Positions 1-8,120 of a stretch of 64,000 nt of DNA are shown here, piece after piece (position 1 is the stretch's first letter; each line of letters opens with the position of its first letter). Origin of the DNA: Nitrospira defluvii (GTDB lineage Bacteria > Nitrospirota > Nitrospiria > Nitrospirales > Nitrospiraceae); assembly GCA_000196815.1 (NCBI GenBank), contig FP929003.1:744001-808000 (forward strand), written 5' to 3'. A program made the position numbers and the translations under genes. The notes under the pieces are model-generated. The model was not told where the DNA came from. It saw only the letters and a program-made list of their open reading frames with translations, and did no database searches.

Positions 1-1139
1 CGTTTGCGTCCGCCGATTCGGCCGTCGAGGCGATGAAGCACGGCGCCTATGACTATCTCACCAAGCCGTTCCAGGTCGATGAAGTGCAGCTGATTATCCG
101 CAACGCGATCGAACGGCGCCGGTTGTCCACGGAGAATATGCTCCTGAAGCGGGAGCTGGCCAGCCAGTCGTCGTTCTCTCAGATCATCGGTCAGAGCGAG
201 GCGATGCAGAAGGTCTATGACGTCATCAAGAAGGTGGCCGATTCGAAAAGCAATGTGTTGATCGGCGGGGAGAGCGGGACCGGCAAAGAGTTGGTCGCCC
301 GGGCCATCCACTTCAACAGTGCGCGCGCCTCCATGCCGTTTGTGACGGTGAACTGCAGCGCGGTGCCGGAAACGCTGCTTGAAAGTGAACTGTTCGGCCA
401 CATGAAGGGCTCGTTCACCGGGGCGATCTCCAATAAAGCCGGTCTGTTCGAGGTGGCGAACGGGGGGACGATCTTCCTCGATGAGATCGGGGATACGACC
501 CCGGCCATCCAGGTGAAGCTGCTACGGGTGATTCAGGAGCGTGAGTTCCGGCGGGTTGGCGGGACCCAGGATGTGAAGGTGGATGTCCGTATCGTTGCCG
601 CCACGAACCGTGATTTGGAGAAAGCCGTCGCAGAGGGCGCCTTCCGGGAAGATTTGTACTACCGGCTGGATGTGATCCCGATCAAGCTTCCCCCGTTGCG
701 TATGCGGACCGGCGACATTCCGTTGTTGAGCCAACATTTCCTGGAGAAATTTGCCAAGGAAAGTGGTAAACCAGTGCCGACGATGAGCCAGGAGGCCATG
801 CGCGTGCTGTTGGCGCATGAGTGGCGAGGCAACGTTCGGGAATTGGAGAACGTCGTCGAACGTGTCGTGGCCTTCACAACGGGATCGTCGGTGACGGATG
901 CGGATATTCGCGGCTGGCTCCACAAGCCGGTGAGTAATCACCAGGCCCTGCCGTCTGAGTTGCCTGAAGATGGCCTGGACCTGGAAGGGCTCATCAATAC
1001 GATCGAGAAGGATCTGCTGTTGAAAGCGCTCGAACGGAGTCAGTGGGTCAAGAAGCGCGCCGCGCGGTTGTTGCGGTTGAATACCCGGTCGTTCCGGTAC
1101 CGTCTCGAAAAGTACGAAATCAAAGGAGGCCGGGATTAG
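1..1139 (+). CDS. Sigma-54-dependent response regulator, NtrC/AtoC type (5' truncated)
   Basis: The reading frame is open from the window edge, so the N-terminus is missing. The first visible residues are the end of a receiver domain, with the conserved Lys in YDYLTKPF. A full AAA+ sigma-54 activation domain follows: Walker A GESGTGKE, the sigma-54 contact loop as GSFTGA (usual form GAFTGA), Walker B GGTIFLDEIGD, and an arginine-finger region near FREDLYYRLDV. The C-terminus has a Fis-type helix-turn-helix (AARLLRLNTRSFRYRLEKY). Such proteins are phosphorylated by a sensor kinase and remodel sigma-54 RNA polymerase at enhancer-dependent promoters. The cognate kinase is probably outside the window. 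The stop lies 20 bases before the ispE start. The phospho-acceptor Asp is not visible. Confidence 0.93.
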   Translation, partial: FASADSAVEAMKHGAYDYLTKPFQVDEVQLIIRNAIERRRLSTENMLLKRELASQSSFSQIIGQSEAMQKVYDVIKKVADSKSNVLIGGESGTGKELVARAIHFNSARASMPFVTVNCSAVPETLLESELFGHMKGSFTGAISNKAGLFEVANGGTIFLDEIGDTTPAIQVKLLRVIQEREFRRVGGTQDVKVDVRIVAATNRDLEKAVAEGAFREDLYYRLDVIPIKLPPLRMRTGDIPLLSQHFLEKFAKESGKPVPTMSQEAMRVLLAHEWRGNVRELENVVERVVAFTTGSSVTDADIRGWLHKPVSNHQALPSELPEDGLDLEGLINTIEKDLLLKALERSQWVKKRAARLLRLNTRSFRYRLEKYEIKGGRD

Positions 1140-1159
1140 CGCCGCCCAGTAATCTGCGA

Positions 1160-2074
1160 GTGAACTCTACCAGCCTGCGTGTTCTGACCCCTGCGAAGGT
1201 GAATCTGATCCTCCGTGTGCTCGAACGGCGTCCTGACGGCTTTCATGCCGTCTGGTCGTTGATGCACACGGTCGGACTCGACGATGAGCTGACTCTTACG
1301 ATCCAGCCCGGCACGACTTCCCGCATTGCTTTGCACTGCGACCATGCCGCGCTGGCGGCCGATCAGAGCAATCTTGTCTATCGAGCCGCGCAGCTCGTGT
1401 TGGCGCGTATCGATCGAGTCGTCGATCTGTCGATTACCCTGACGAAACGCATTCCGCTTGGGGCCGGCTTGGGGGGCGGTAGCAGCGATGCGGCCGCGAC
1501 GATTCTCGGCCTGACTCGCCTGCTGGGATTGAAGTGGTCGATCGATCAGATGTCGGAATTGGGGCAGCAGTTGGGCAGCGACGTGCCGTTCTTTTTTGTG
1601 GGGCCGGCTGCCTGTGTCACCGGTCGAGGTGAACAGGTGCGAGCCGTGCAGGTGACGGGCGCTCGCTGGATCGTGCTGGTCAATCCCGGCTTTCCTGTCG
1701 AAACCAAGTGGGCGTACCGGCAGCTGTCTGCCACCAGGGCGGCGGTGCGTCCTTTGTCCACGGAACTCCAGCAACTGGGCACCCGTGCTGTCGTGGATTG
1801 GTCCGAGATCATTCCTTTGGTGGAGAATGATTTTGAGGCGCCGGTTTTTTCGCAGCATCCGGTATTGGCCCGACTCAAGAGCGAATTGCTGCGTCAGGGC
1901 GCTGAGGTTGCCCTGTTGTCCGGGAGCGGGGCCACGATGTTCGGGATATTTCCCGGGCAGGCCGATGCGGAGCGGGCCGCCGCTGTGTTTGCCCGCGACC
2001 CGAAGATGAAGACCTATGCCGTACCGGCGGCAGGTATTCCGGTCACGAGCGCAGTTGAAGCCCGAAGGCCATAG
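1160..2074 (+). CDS. ispE: 4-diphosphocytidyl-2-C-methyl-D-erythritol kinase
   Basis: GHMP-family kinase of the MEP isoprenoid pathway. It phosphorylates the 2-hydroxyl of CDP-methylerythritol with ATP. The start of the catalytic domain (LTPAKVNLILRVL, then RPDGFH) and the glycine-rich ATP loop (PLGAGLGGGSSDAA) are clear, with a C-terminal GHMP motif at LSGSGATMFG. From GTG 1160 the protein is 304 residues, close to the usual 280-310. The frame stays open upstream to a GTG at 1043, but that would run about 100 bases into the preceding regulator and add residues unlike the family. No good Shine-Dalgarno precedes 1160; an AAAGGAGG at 1122-1129 is too far away, so the start is uncertain. Confidence 0.93.
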   Translation: MNSTSLRVLTPAKVNLILRVLERRPDGFHAVWSLMHTVGLDDELTLTIQPGTTSRIALHCDHAALAADQSNLVYRAAQLVLARIDRVVDLSITLTKRIPLGAGLGGGSSDAAATILGLTRLLGLKWSIDQMSELGQQLGSDVPFFFVGPAACVTGRGEQVRAVQVTGARWIVLVNPGFPVETKWAYRQLSATRAAVRPLSTELQQLGTRAVVDWSEIIPLVENDFEAPVFSQHPVLARLKSELLRQGAEVALLSGSGATMFGIFPGQADAERAAAVFARDPKMKTYAVPAAGIPVTSAVEARRP

Positions 2075-2179
2075 TCCTCAGGGGCAGCACGGTCAGGGAG
2101 CAAGGCCACGATCTATCAGAAAGTGGCTGAACGTACCAATGGAGGGCGCATGGCGGACGCGTCACCTGCCGCAGATTGG

Positions 2180-2209
2180 TTGACAACTTCCCAGCGTTTT
2201 CGCTATTGT
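2180..2209 (+). promoter_or_regulatory. Sigma-70-type promoter upstream of prs
   Basis: TTGACA (2180-2185), an 18-base spacer and TATTGT (2204-2209) in the 284-base gap between ispE and prs. It would give a leader of about 140 bases before the prs ATG. No tRNA or riboswitch fold was recognised in the rest of the gap. Confidence 0.55.
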
Positions 2210-2358
2210 GCTGTGCTTCGGTAGGCGTCCTCTTGTCCTGACAAGTGCGCGAGGTCAGCGGGACTCACAACGGGTCCTGTCCGTGCCCACCGTTTTTACG
2301 AACTCGACAAGCACCGTTACAGCATAGGCATCGCCTCGTACGGCATCGAAGGGGTCGG

Positions 2359-3300
2359 ATGAACAGGGAACTCAAGCTCTTTTCGGGCAGCGCCAATCCT
2401 GCGCTTGCGCGGGCGATTTGCTCGTATCTCGATCTGCCCCTCGGCGCGGCGACGGTGTCTTCCTTCAGCGACGGGGAAATCCGGATTCGCGTGGAAGAAA
2501 ACGTGCGCGGCGCCGATGTGTTCGTCACGCAATCCTGCTGTTCCCCGGTCAACGATTCGATCATGGAAATGCTCATCATGATCGATGCCCTCAAGCGCTC
2601 GTCGGCCAACCGTATTACGGCCGTGATTCCTTATTTCGGGTATGCCCGGCAGGACCGCAAGGATCAGCCGCGTGTGCCGATTTCCGCGAAGCTGGTCGCC
2701 GATATCATTACCACGGCCGGTGCGGACCGTGTGCTCACCATGGATCTCCATGCGAGCCAGATCCAGGGGTTTTTCAATATTCCAGTCGATAACCTCTACG
2801 CTCTGCCGGTGCTGATGGACTACATCACGAAACGGAAGGTGTCGGATCTGGTGGTGGTGTCGCCGGATGCCGGCGGAGTGGAGCGCGCCAGAGCCTTCGC
2901 GAAGCGCTTGCAGGCCAATCTGGCCATCATCGACAAGCGGCGCGAGGGGCCCAACCAGGCGCAGGTCATGAATATCATCGGTGACGTGCAGGGCAAGAGC
3001 GCGTTGCTCCTCGACGATATGATCGATACCGCGGGAACGATCGTCCAGGGCGCTCAGGCCTGCCTGGATAAAGGCGCGCGTGAGGTGTGGGCCGGTTGTT
3101 CACATGGCGTGTTGTCGGGGCCCGCATTGGAGCGGCTCCAACAGTCCGGTCTGACGGAAGTGCTGGTGACCGATTCGATTCCCTTGCGTGGCAAGGAACA
3201 GAAGTGTCCGAAACTCAAGGTGTTGTCGGTGGCGCCTCTCTTCGGAGAAGCTATTCGACGTATCCATGAAGATGAATCAGTAAGTTCGTTATTCGTGTAG
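2359..3300 (+). CDS. prs: Ribose-phosphate pyrophosphokinase (PRPP synthase)
   Basis: Makes PRPP from ribose 5-phosphate and ATP for nucleotide, His and Trp synthesis. From ATG 2359 it is 313 residues, the normal class I length. Visible motifs are the N-terminal LKLFSGSANPALA, SFSDGEIRIRVEENVRG, the catalytic flexible-loop region YFGYARQDRKDQPR, the metal site VLTMDLHASQIQGFF and the PRPP-binding loop DDMIDTAGT. The frame is open further upstream (GTG 2245), but the extension has no family similarity and the ATG fits known N-termini. It is preceded by its own promoter and followed 37 bases later by rplY, an order common in bacteria. Confidence 0.96.
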   Translation: MNRELKLFSGSANPALARAICSYLDLPLGAATVSSFSDGEIRIRVEENVRGADVFVTQSCCSPVNDSIMEMLIMIDALKRSSANRITAVIPYFGYARQDRKDQPRVPISAKLVADIITTAGADRVLTMDLHASQIQGFFNIPVDNLYALPVLMDYITKRKVSDLVVVSPDAGGVERARAFAKRLQANLAIIDKRREGPNQAQVMNIIGDVQGKSALLLDDMIDTAGTIVQGAQACLDKGAREVWAGCSHGVLSGPALERLQQSGLTEVLVTDSIPLRGKEQKCPKLKVLSVAPLFGEAIRRIHEDESVSSLFV

Positions 3301-3337
3301 GCCGTCCGCGTCGAGCGACTGGTCGAGGAGGAGTATC

Positions 3338-4105
3338 ATGAAATTCGATTTAACCGTTGAAAGCAGAGAGGGTGGGGGCAAGGGGCCCGCGCGTCAACTT
3401 CGTCGTGCCGGTCGGGTTCCGGCCGTGTTGTACGGGCAGGGGGAATGTTTGCTGCTCTCCGTGAAGCCTGACGAGTTGGTAAAGATTCTGCGGTCTCAGG
3501 CCGGATCCACCGCGCTGATTTCTCTGACCATCAACGGCGCGAAGAGCAAGGCCAAGCGCACGGCGTTGCTGCGGGATTTTCAGGTTGATCCGATCGCAGG
3601 AAGCGTGCTCCACGCGGATTTCTTTGAAGTGGCGATGGATAAGCCGATCCGCGTCAAGGTTCCCGTGCATTTGACCGGCGGGCAGCCGATCGGTTTGAAG
3701 GAAGGCGGTGTGCTGCATCATGTGTTGCGCCAGCTGCACATCGAATGTCTCCCGTCTGTCCTGCCCGATTTTATCGAAGTCGACGCATCGCAGCTCCAAA
3801 TCAACCAGGGCATCCATCTCAAGGACATTCCGAAGACCGAAGGATTGCGGTTCTTGGACGACCTTGAGCACATGGTCGTGAGTGTGGCTGCGCCGATGAC
3901 TGATGCCAAACTCGAAGCATTGCTTACGGCCGGGGCGCCGGGCGCTGAAGGGGCCAAGGAGCCTGAAGTGGCGGCGAAGGGCAAGGCGGTGGCTGAAGGA
4001 GCGGCGGGTGCGGAGGCCGGCAAGGCGGGAGACGCGAAGGCTGGGGCTGCGGCGTCCAAGGCCGGAGCCGCGCCTGCGAAGAAGGAAGCGGAAAAGAAGA
4101 AGTAG
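3338..4105 (+). CDS. rplY: 50S ribosomal protein L25/Ctc family, long form
   Basis: Binds 5S rRNA in the large subunit. The N-terminal L25 domain starts at about residue 4 (REGGGKGPARQLRRAGRVPAVLYG). It is followed by the TL5/Ctc beta domain (about 100-185, including GVLHHVLRQLHIECLP). The last 65-70 residues are a low-complexity Ala/Gly/Lys tail of alternating KAG/AAKGK units, longer than in most relatives. A strong Shine-Dalgarno GAGGAGGAG at 3325-3333 fixes the ATG. It is followed after five bases by pth, so the two are very likely co-transcribed, as in many bacteria. Confidence 0.94.
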   Translation: MKFDLTVESREGGGKGPARQLRRAGRVPAVLYGQGECLLLSVKPDELVKILRSQAGSTALISLTINGAKSKAKRTALLRDFQVDPIAGSVLHADFFEVAMDKPIRVKVPVHLTGGQPIGLKEGGVLHHVLRQLHIECLPSVLPDFIEVDASQLQINQGIHLKDIPKTEGLRFLDDLEHMVVSVAAPMTDAKLEALLTAGAPGAEGAKEPEVAAKGKAVAEGAAGAEAGKAGDAKAGAAASKAGAAPAKKEAEKKK

Positions 4106-4110
4106 TTGCG

Positions 4111-4701
4111 TTGCGCCTGCTCGTTGGATTGGGTAATCCCGGAGCCGACTATGCCGACACACGGCATAATATCGGTTGTTGGGTGATCGAACGGGCCGCA
4201 GCGCGGTGGTCGATACGTCTCGCCAGGAAAGGCGCGGCCCAGCGAGGCTCGGGTCGCGCCGGTTCCAAACTCGTCGAACTCGCCAGTACCCTCGACTGGA
4301 TGAATCTCAGTGGTCCTCCCCTCAAGGGGCTCCTTCGCGAACTTGGCCTGACTCCCGAAGCTCTGGTGGTCGTGCACGACGATCTGGATTTGGAACCGGG
4401 TCGTTTGCGGATCAGGCAGGATGGGGGCAGTGGCGGACACAACGGCATCAAGTCTGTCATTGAAGCATTGGGCACGCCGCAGTTCGTGCGGCTGAAGATC
4501 GGCGTCGGTCGTCCGGCACCGAGGCAGGATTCGGCCGACTACGTCCTCGAACAGGTTTCAGCTGAAGAGCGGGCGATCTATGCCCCCTGCCTCGAGCGAG
4601 CCGTCGATGCTCTCGAATTGCTCCTCAACCGCGACGTCGCCACGGCGATGAATCAATTCAACGTGCGGGAAAAGGCCGAGGGCGGCGAGCGGGCGAGTTA
4701 G
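4111..4701 (+). CDS. pth: Peptidyl-tRNA hydrolase
   Basis: Releases tRNA from prematurely dropped peptidyl-tRNA. The N-terminus LLVGLGNPGADYADTRHNIG matches the family and includes catalytic His19. VVHDDLDLEPGRLRI and GGSGGHNGIKS are the other active-site segments. The length, 196 residues, is typical. The start is a TTG at 4111, chosen because the family motif begins within two residues of it. It lies five bases after rplY, so expression is probably coupled. Confidence 0.95.
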   Translation: MRLLVGLGNPGADYADTRHNIGCWVIERAAARWSIRLARKGAAQRGSGRAGSKLVELASTLDWMNLSGPPLKGLLRELGLTPEALVVVHDDLDLEPGRLRIRQDGGSGGHNGIKSVIEALGTPQFVRLKIGVGRPAPRQDSADYVLEQVSAEERAIYAPCLERAVDALELLLNRDVATAMNQFNVREKAEGGERAS

Positions 4702-4828
4702 CGCTCCCGTCAACCACTGCCGCGCAATCATCCGGTGGATTCACCTGATCCTGGCGCCGTACGCTGCTTCGCTGGAGACGGTTTGACTGTGGTAGAGTGA
4801 ACTATGTTCGTCTCCCGTGGAAGCCACC

Positions 4829-6034
4829 ATGACGACGTCTAGCCATCAGCCCCTCTCGCTTGCGCAGTACGACATCTCTCCTGAGCGAGGCTTCCTTCCG
4901 GCGACAGATCCGTTGGCGCAGCTGCCGGATGAGCCGATCTTGAATCAGATCGGTGCGGAGCTTCCGAAGTTCCTGACGGCGCGACAATTTCGATCCTTCG
5001 TCCAGGACCATCAGCAGCTCATGGGCCCGGTGGCGGATGATTGGGGCCTCGATGTCTTTCGTTGCGCGATGCGTACGCTGTCGTTTTCCGGTCATGCCTA
5101 CGTCTGGGAAGATCCCGACCATCCTGCGACACTTCTCCCGTCCAGTCTGGCCTTGCCGTGGGTTGCCGTCGCGCAACAGCTCGGCCGGCCGCCTGTACTG
5201 TCCTATGCCTCCTATGCCCTGCACAACTGGCGGCGCCTCGATCCGCACAAGCCCATCGAGTTGGGCAATGTGGTGCTCCTGCAGAACTTTCTCGGGGGCC
5301 TGGATGAAGAATGGTTCGTCCTGATCCACATCGATATTGAGGCAAAGGCAGGTCCGGGGTTGGTGGGGATGCTGCAGGCTCATCATGCTGCGCGAGACAA
5401 TAAGCCGGATGACGTGCTGGAAGGACTACAGGTCCTGGCGGTTGCGCAGGAGGCGATGCGGGAGACGCTGCTTCGCATGCCCGAGCGTTGCGATCCGTAT
5501 ATTTATTACAGCCGCGTGCGACCCTACATCCACGGTTGGAAGAACAGCCCGTCATTGCCTCAGGGCGTCGTCTATGAAGGGGTTGCAGACTACGCGGAGC
5601 AGCCGCAACAATTCCGTGGCGAAACCGGCTCGCAAAGCTCGATTGTGCCGGTTCTCGATGCCGGCCTTGGAATCTCTCATGCGGACGACCCGCTGACGCA
5701 GTACCTCATGGAGATGCGTGACTATATGCCTCCGCGACACAGGGCGTTCCTGGCGGCGCTCGAAGCGCGCAGAGATGAGCAGCATCGGCCGCTGCTCTAC
5801 GGCTATGCGCGCGATCGCAAAACGACGCACCCCGAACTATGGACGGCCTTCTGTACCTGTGTGGAATTACTCGCGCAGTTTCGAGACATTCACATCGGGT
5901 ACGCCGAGCGGTATATCTTCCGGCAACACCAGTCGCATGCCAGCAATCCTACCGCCGTCGGCACCGGCGGGACGCCCTTTATGCCCTATCTGAACAAACA
6001 CCTCGAAGAAACGAAGCGATTGATACTCGATTGA
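4829..6034 (+). CDS. Indoleamine 2,3-dioxygenase family heme protein
   Basis: Predicted heme dioxygenase that opens the indole ring of tryptophan to N-formylkynurenine. The C-terminal half follows the animal IDO pattern closely: SQSSIVPVLDAGLGISH, then MRDYMPPRHRAFL, then FRDIHIGYAERYI, whose His aligns with the proximal heme ligand (RSYH in human IDO1), then GTGGTPFMPYL. It is 401 residues from ATG 4829; a GTG at 4817 is the alternative. There is no signal peptide, so it is probably cytoplasmic. No other kynurenine-pathway gene is nearby, so the physiological substrate is inferred from the family only. It stands alone between pth and envelope genes. Confidence 0.88.
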   Translation: MTTSSHQPLSLAQYDISPERGFLPATDPLAQLPDEPILNQIGAELPKFLTARQFRSFVQDHQQLMGPVADDWGLDVFRCAMRTLSFSGHAYVWEDPDHPATLLPSSLALPWVAVAQQLGRPPVLSYASYALHNWRRLDPHKPIELGNVVLLQNFLGGLDEEWFVLIHIDIEAKAGPGLVGMLQAHHAARDNKPDDVLEGLQVLAVAQEAMRETLLRMPERCDPYIYYSRVRPYIHGWKNSPSLPQGVVYEGVADYAEQPQQFRGETGSQSSIVPVLDAGLGISHADDPLTQYLMEMRDYMPPRHRAFLAALEARRDEQHRPLLYGYARDRKTTHPELWTAFCTCVELLAQFRDIHIGYAERYIFRQHQSHASNPTAVGTGGTPFMPYLNKHLEETKRLILD

Positions 6035-6122
6035 ACCTCAGGCCTGCGCTCCTGACACCCCTTGTTCTCCAGTGGAATAATGGAGCCAGACTTCGTACAC
6101 TGCGGGTACGTCACGTTGATGT

Positions 6123-6335
6123 ATGCGAAAACCCGGCGAACCCATCTACCTCTGGATTCATCTGCTTGCGTTACTGCTGGTCATTGTCGCGACGGTGGCG
6201 TTGCCGCGTGCAGCGGAGTTTTTCGTGGGGCCGCTAAGTTTCGGTACGCGTGCTCTGGCGGGGCTGTGTATCGCCGTGGCCGGCGGGATCGGACTGTACC
6301 TTCTCTATAATTCATCCGCTCGAAATCAACCGTAG
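6123..6335 (+). CDS. Small two-helix membrane protein, unknown function
   Basis: 70 residues with two clear hydrophobic segments (about 9-28, IYLWIHLLALLLVIVATVAL, and about 40-60). Between them is a short loop with RAAEFF. The C-terminus is hydrophilic (NSSARNQP). There is no recognisable family and no convincing Shine-Dalgarno before the ATG. It is accepted because the two-helix pattern is coherent, the codon usage resembles its neighbours and nothing overlaps it. It could still be a chance frame. Confidence 0.5.
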   Translation: MRKPGEPIYLWIHLLALLLVIVATVALPRAAEFFVGPLSFGTRALAGLCIAVAGGIGLYLLYNSSARNQP

Positions 6336-6496
6336 CAGACCGTCGGCAGAACTCTCTCCCTATCCCGCGCCCGAACCAAGGGCGTTCTGTTCGTGACACA
6401 TTCGATATCCCTCAGTCGATCAAGTCAAAGTTGTCCAGTCTGCCGCGCAGATTGCCTGATAAGATTCAGCTATGCCTCGCCCATGGAGTATGGACC

Positions 6497-7138
6497 ATGG
6501 TGTGGATCAGACTTGTGCGCAGCGCAGGGTGGGCAGGGCTGCTGAGCTGGTGGGTTCTCCTGTTTTCTCCCTCTCCGATCCAGGCTGAATGGTATGCGGC
6601 CGCGCAGCTGGGCGTGAACTTTGCCGATCCCCTCCGGAATGTGCGCGGGAGCGGGACGCTGGCTGGTCTGGATGCGCCGAACTTCAATCTCAAGACCAGC
6701 CCTGCCTTCGGAGGCAAGCTCGGATTTTTCCCTTCGCATGGCCTCTTCGGGCTTGAGCTGGATGTCTCGCATAGTACCCCGCATATCAAAAATCTGGACG
6801 ATGTTCCGGGGATCCACCTTTCCGTGACCAACATCGGCGGCCATGTGGTGTTGCGCTATCCCGGTGTGACCTGGCAGCCCTATATCGGCGGCGGTCCGGC
6901 ATTGCTCGTAGCGCATCTCGGCCGATCTACGACCACTGAACGTGACACACAGGTGTCGGTCGGCGGGAATGTCCTCGTCGGAATTCGAGCATTCGTCACT
7001 CCCAAGGTGGCGATGTTTACCGAATATAAATACACGGACTCGACGTTTCGTTTCGGCGGGGCGTTCGGGCCGGTCGGCGGCTTTGATGCGACCTATCGGG
7101 CCCATCAACTCTTTGTGGGCCTGTCCTATCATTTTTAG
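6497..7138 (+). CDS. Outer-membrane beta-barrel protein (OmpA/Opa-like fold)
   Basis: 213 residues from ATG 6497, which has GGAG at 6485-6488. The first 31 residues form a signal peptide ending near IQAEW. The mature part has alternating hydrophobic strands typical of small eight-stranded barrels: WYAAAQLGVNFADP, KLGFFP, FGLELDVSHS, GGHVVLRYPG, YIGGGPALLVAHLG, VGGNVLVGIRAF, AMFTEYKYTDS, and the terminal strand HQLFVGLSYHF ending in Phe, the usual assembly signal for the BAM complex. Probably an outer-membrane structural or adhesion protein; the specific role is unknown. It is followed closely by two lipoprotein genes. Confidence 0.8.
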   Translation: MVWIRLVRSAGWAGLLSWWVLLFSPSPIQAEWYAAAQLGVNFADPLRNVRGSGTLAGLDAPNFNLKTSPAFGGKLGFFPSHGLFGLELDVSHSTPHIKNLDDVPGIHLSVTNIGGHVVLRYPGVTWQPYIGGGPALLVAHLGRSTTTERDTQVSVGGNVLVGIRAFVTPKVAMFTEYKYTDSTFRFGGAFGPVGGFDATYRAHQLFVGLSYHF

Positions 7139-7149
7139 ACGGTGCGGGC

Positions 7150-7446
7150 ATGAGACGAGCCGTTGCATTCCTATTCGGTGCCGCTGCGGTGATATTCATG
7201 ACGGCTTGTGCGGAATCGCTGCACCAAGGGCAAGGTGTTGCTCCCCAGCGCGCCCACTGGAACGCCGGCGATCTGGAGGCGCCATCCTACGGGCAACGGC
7301 CCGGCGCCTGGTGGTCTCCGTTCGGCTACTATGGTTCTGGCTATGGATGGCACCGTGGCGGGGGTGAAAATCAGCAGTCGAGCGCACCCGTGCCACGTCC
7401 GACACCACCGGCCAATGCGCCGCCGCAGTTTCAGAAGAAATATTGA
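7150..7446 (+). CDS. Small lipoprotein with PTPPAxAPPQFxKK tail (copy 1)
   Basis: 98 residues. It has a hydrophobic signal sequence and lipobox MTAC, with predicted lipidated Cys20. The body is rich in Gly, Tyr, Trp and Ser (WWSPFGYYGSGYGWH). The C-terminus PTPPANAPPQFQKKY is nearly the same as in the next gene. It starts 11 bases after the barrel gene. No known domain. Likely anchored to the outer membrane or periplasmic face; function unknown. Confidence 0.72.
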   Translation: MRRAVAFLFGAAAVIFMTACAESLHQGQGVAPQRAHWNAGDLEAPSYGQRPGAWWSPFGYYGSGYGWHRGGGENQQSSAPVPRPTPPANAPPQFQKKY

Positions 7447-7510
7447 TTTGATGCCAACGTCTGTGTCTGAATGAAGGAGCGTGACGTGTCAGGTCTCTGA
7501 GGATGCAGTC

Positions 7511-7876
7511 ATGACTCGATTCGTGCCTGGGTTCATCGCGCTCTGCGTCATTCTGCTCCTGACGGGTTGTGCGCAATCGGTTCATCAGACGGAACGGTTG
7601 GCGCAGAGTGACTTTCTGGTGGATCCCGGCTATGCCGGCAGTCAGTCCTATTCCTACTGGCCCGGTCCCGGATACGGGCCAGGGTACGGGATTGGATATG
7701 GTCCCGGTTATTGGGGGCATCCGCTCGGGTATTATGGCGGTCCCTACGGGCCGCTCGGGTTTGGCTGGTATGGTGGGTATGGTGGCTTCGGCGCAGCGCG
7801 TCCTCCATCCGGGACATCAGGCGTTCGCCCCACGCCTCCAGCTCACGCACCCCCGCAGTTCAGAAAAAAATTGTGA
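7511..7876 (+). CDS. Gly/Tyr-rich lipoprotein with PTPPAxAPPQFxKK tail (copy 2)
   Basis: 121 residues from ATG 7511, with a TGAGGA ribosome site upstream. Signal sequence with lipobox LTGC (predicted lipidated Cys). The start of the mature part, AQSVHQTERL, resembles AESLHQGQGV of copy 1. A central tract of repeated GPGYG/GYGPGY/GGYGGFG units fills residues about 50-95. The C-terminus PTPPAHAPPQFRKKL matches copy 1. This points to tandem duplication followed by expansion of the glycine-tyrosine tract. Function unknown; a low-complexity, surface-exposed lipoprotein is the most that can be said. Confidence 0.75.
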   Translation: MTRFVPGFIALCVILLLTGCAQSVHQTERLAQSDFLVDPGYAGSQSYSYWPGPGYGPGYGIGYGPGYWGHPLGYYGGPYGPLGFGWYGGYGGFGAARPPSGTSGVRPTPPAHAPPQFRKKL

Positions 7877-8008
7877 GCCTGGGTATCATCTCGGAGCCGC
7901 CGCATGGTTCCTGTGCTGTTGCGTTCTGCGACGGCCGGCCACGCGATGTGGGGCCTCGATCATTGGATCGTGCCGGTCTCGGCATCGCGGGAAAAGCCGC
8001 TCACCTGT

Positions 8009-8038
8009 TTGACACATTCTTTCAAGCTGTGCTACCTT
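8009..8038 (+). promoter_or_regulatory. Promoter of the rpsF-ssb-rpsR operon
   Basis: TTGACA (8009-8014), an 18-base spacer and TACCTT (8033-8038). The -35 is perfect; the -10 matches three of six positions. A start near 8045 gives a leader of about 75 bases before rpsF. The rest of the 7877-8120 gap shows nothing convincing. Confidence 0.5.
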
Positions 8039-8120
8039 CGCCAGCTCGTCCCGGCTTGTCCGGCGTACCTACACCTCGCTCCCATCTGTGAATGGGGGCC
8101 GATGCCCAGGAGGATTCTGC

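Noticed and set aside
1136-1858. 240-residue minus-strand frame across ispE
   Set aside because: It is a shadow of the GHMP kinase gene, with no Shine-Dalgarno and no recognisable domain.
2075-2358. Possible tRNA between ispE and prs
   Set aside because: No T-loop GTTCRA-type sequence with matching acceptor arms could be found; only a promoter is visible.
4783-4808. Promoter-like TTGACT...TATGTT before the dioxygenase gene
   Set aside because: The spacer is 14 bases, too short for a standard promoter.
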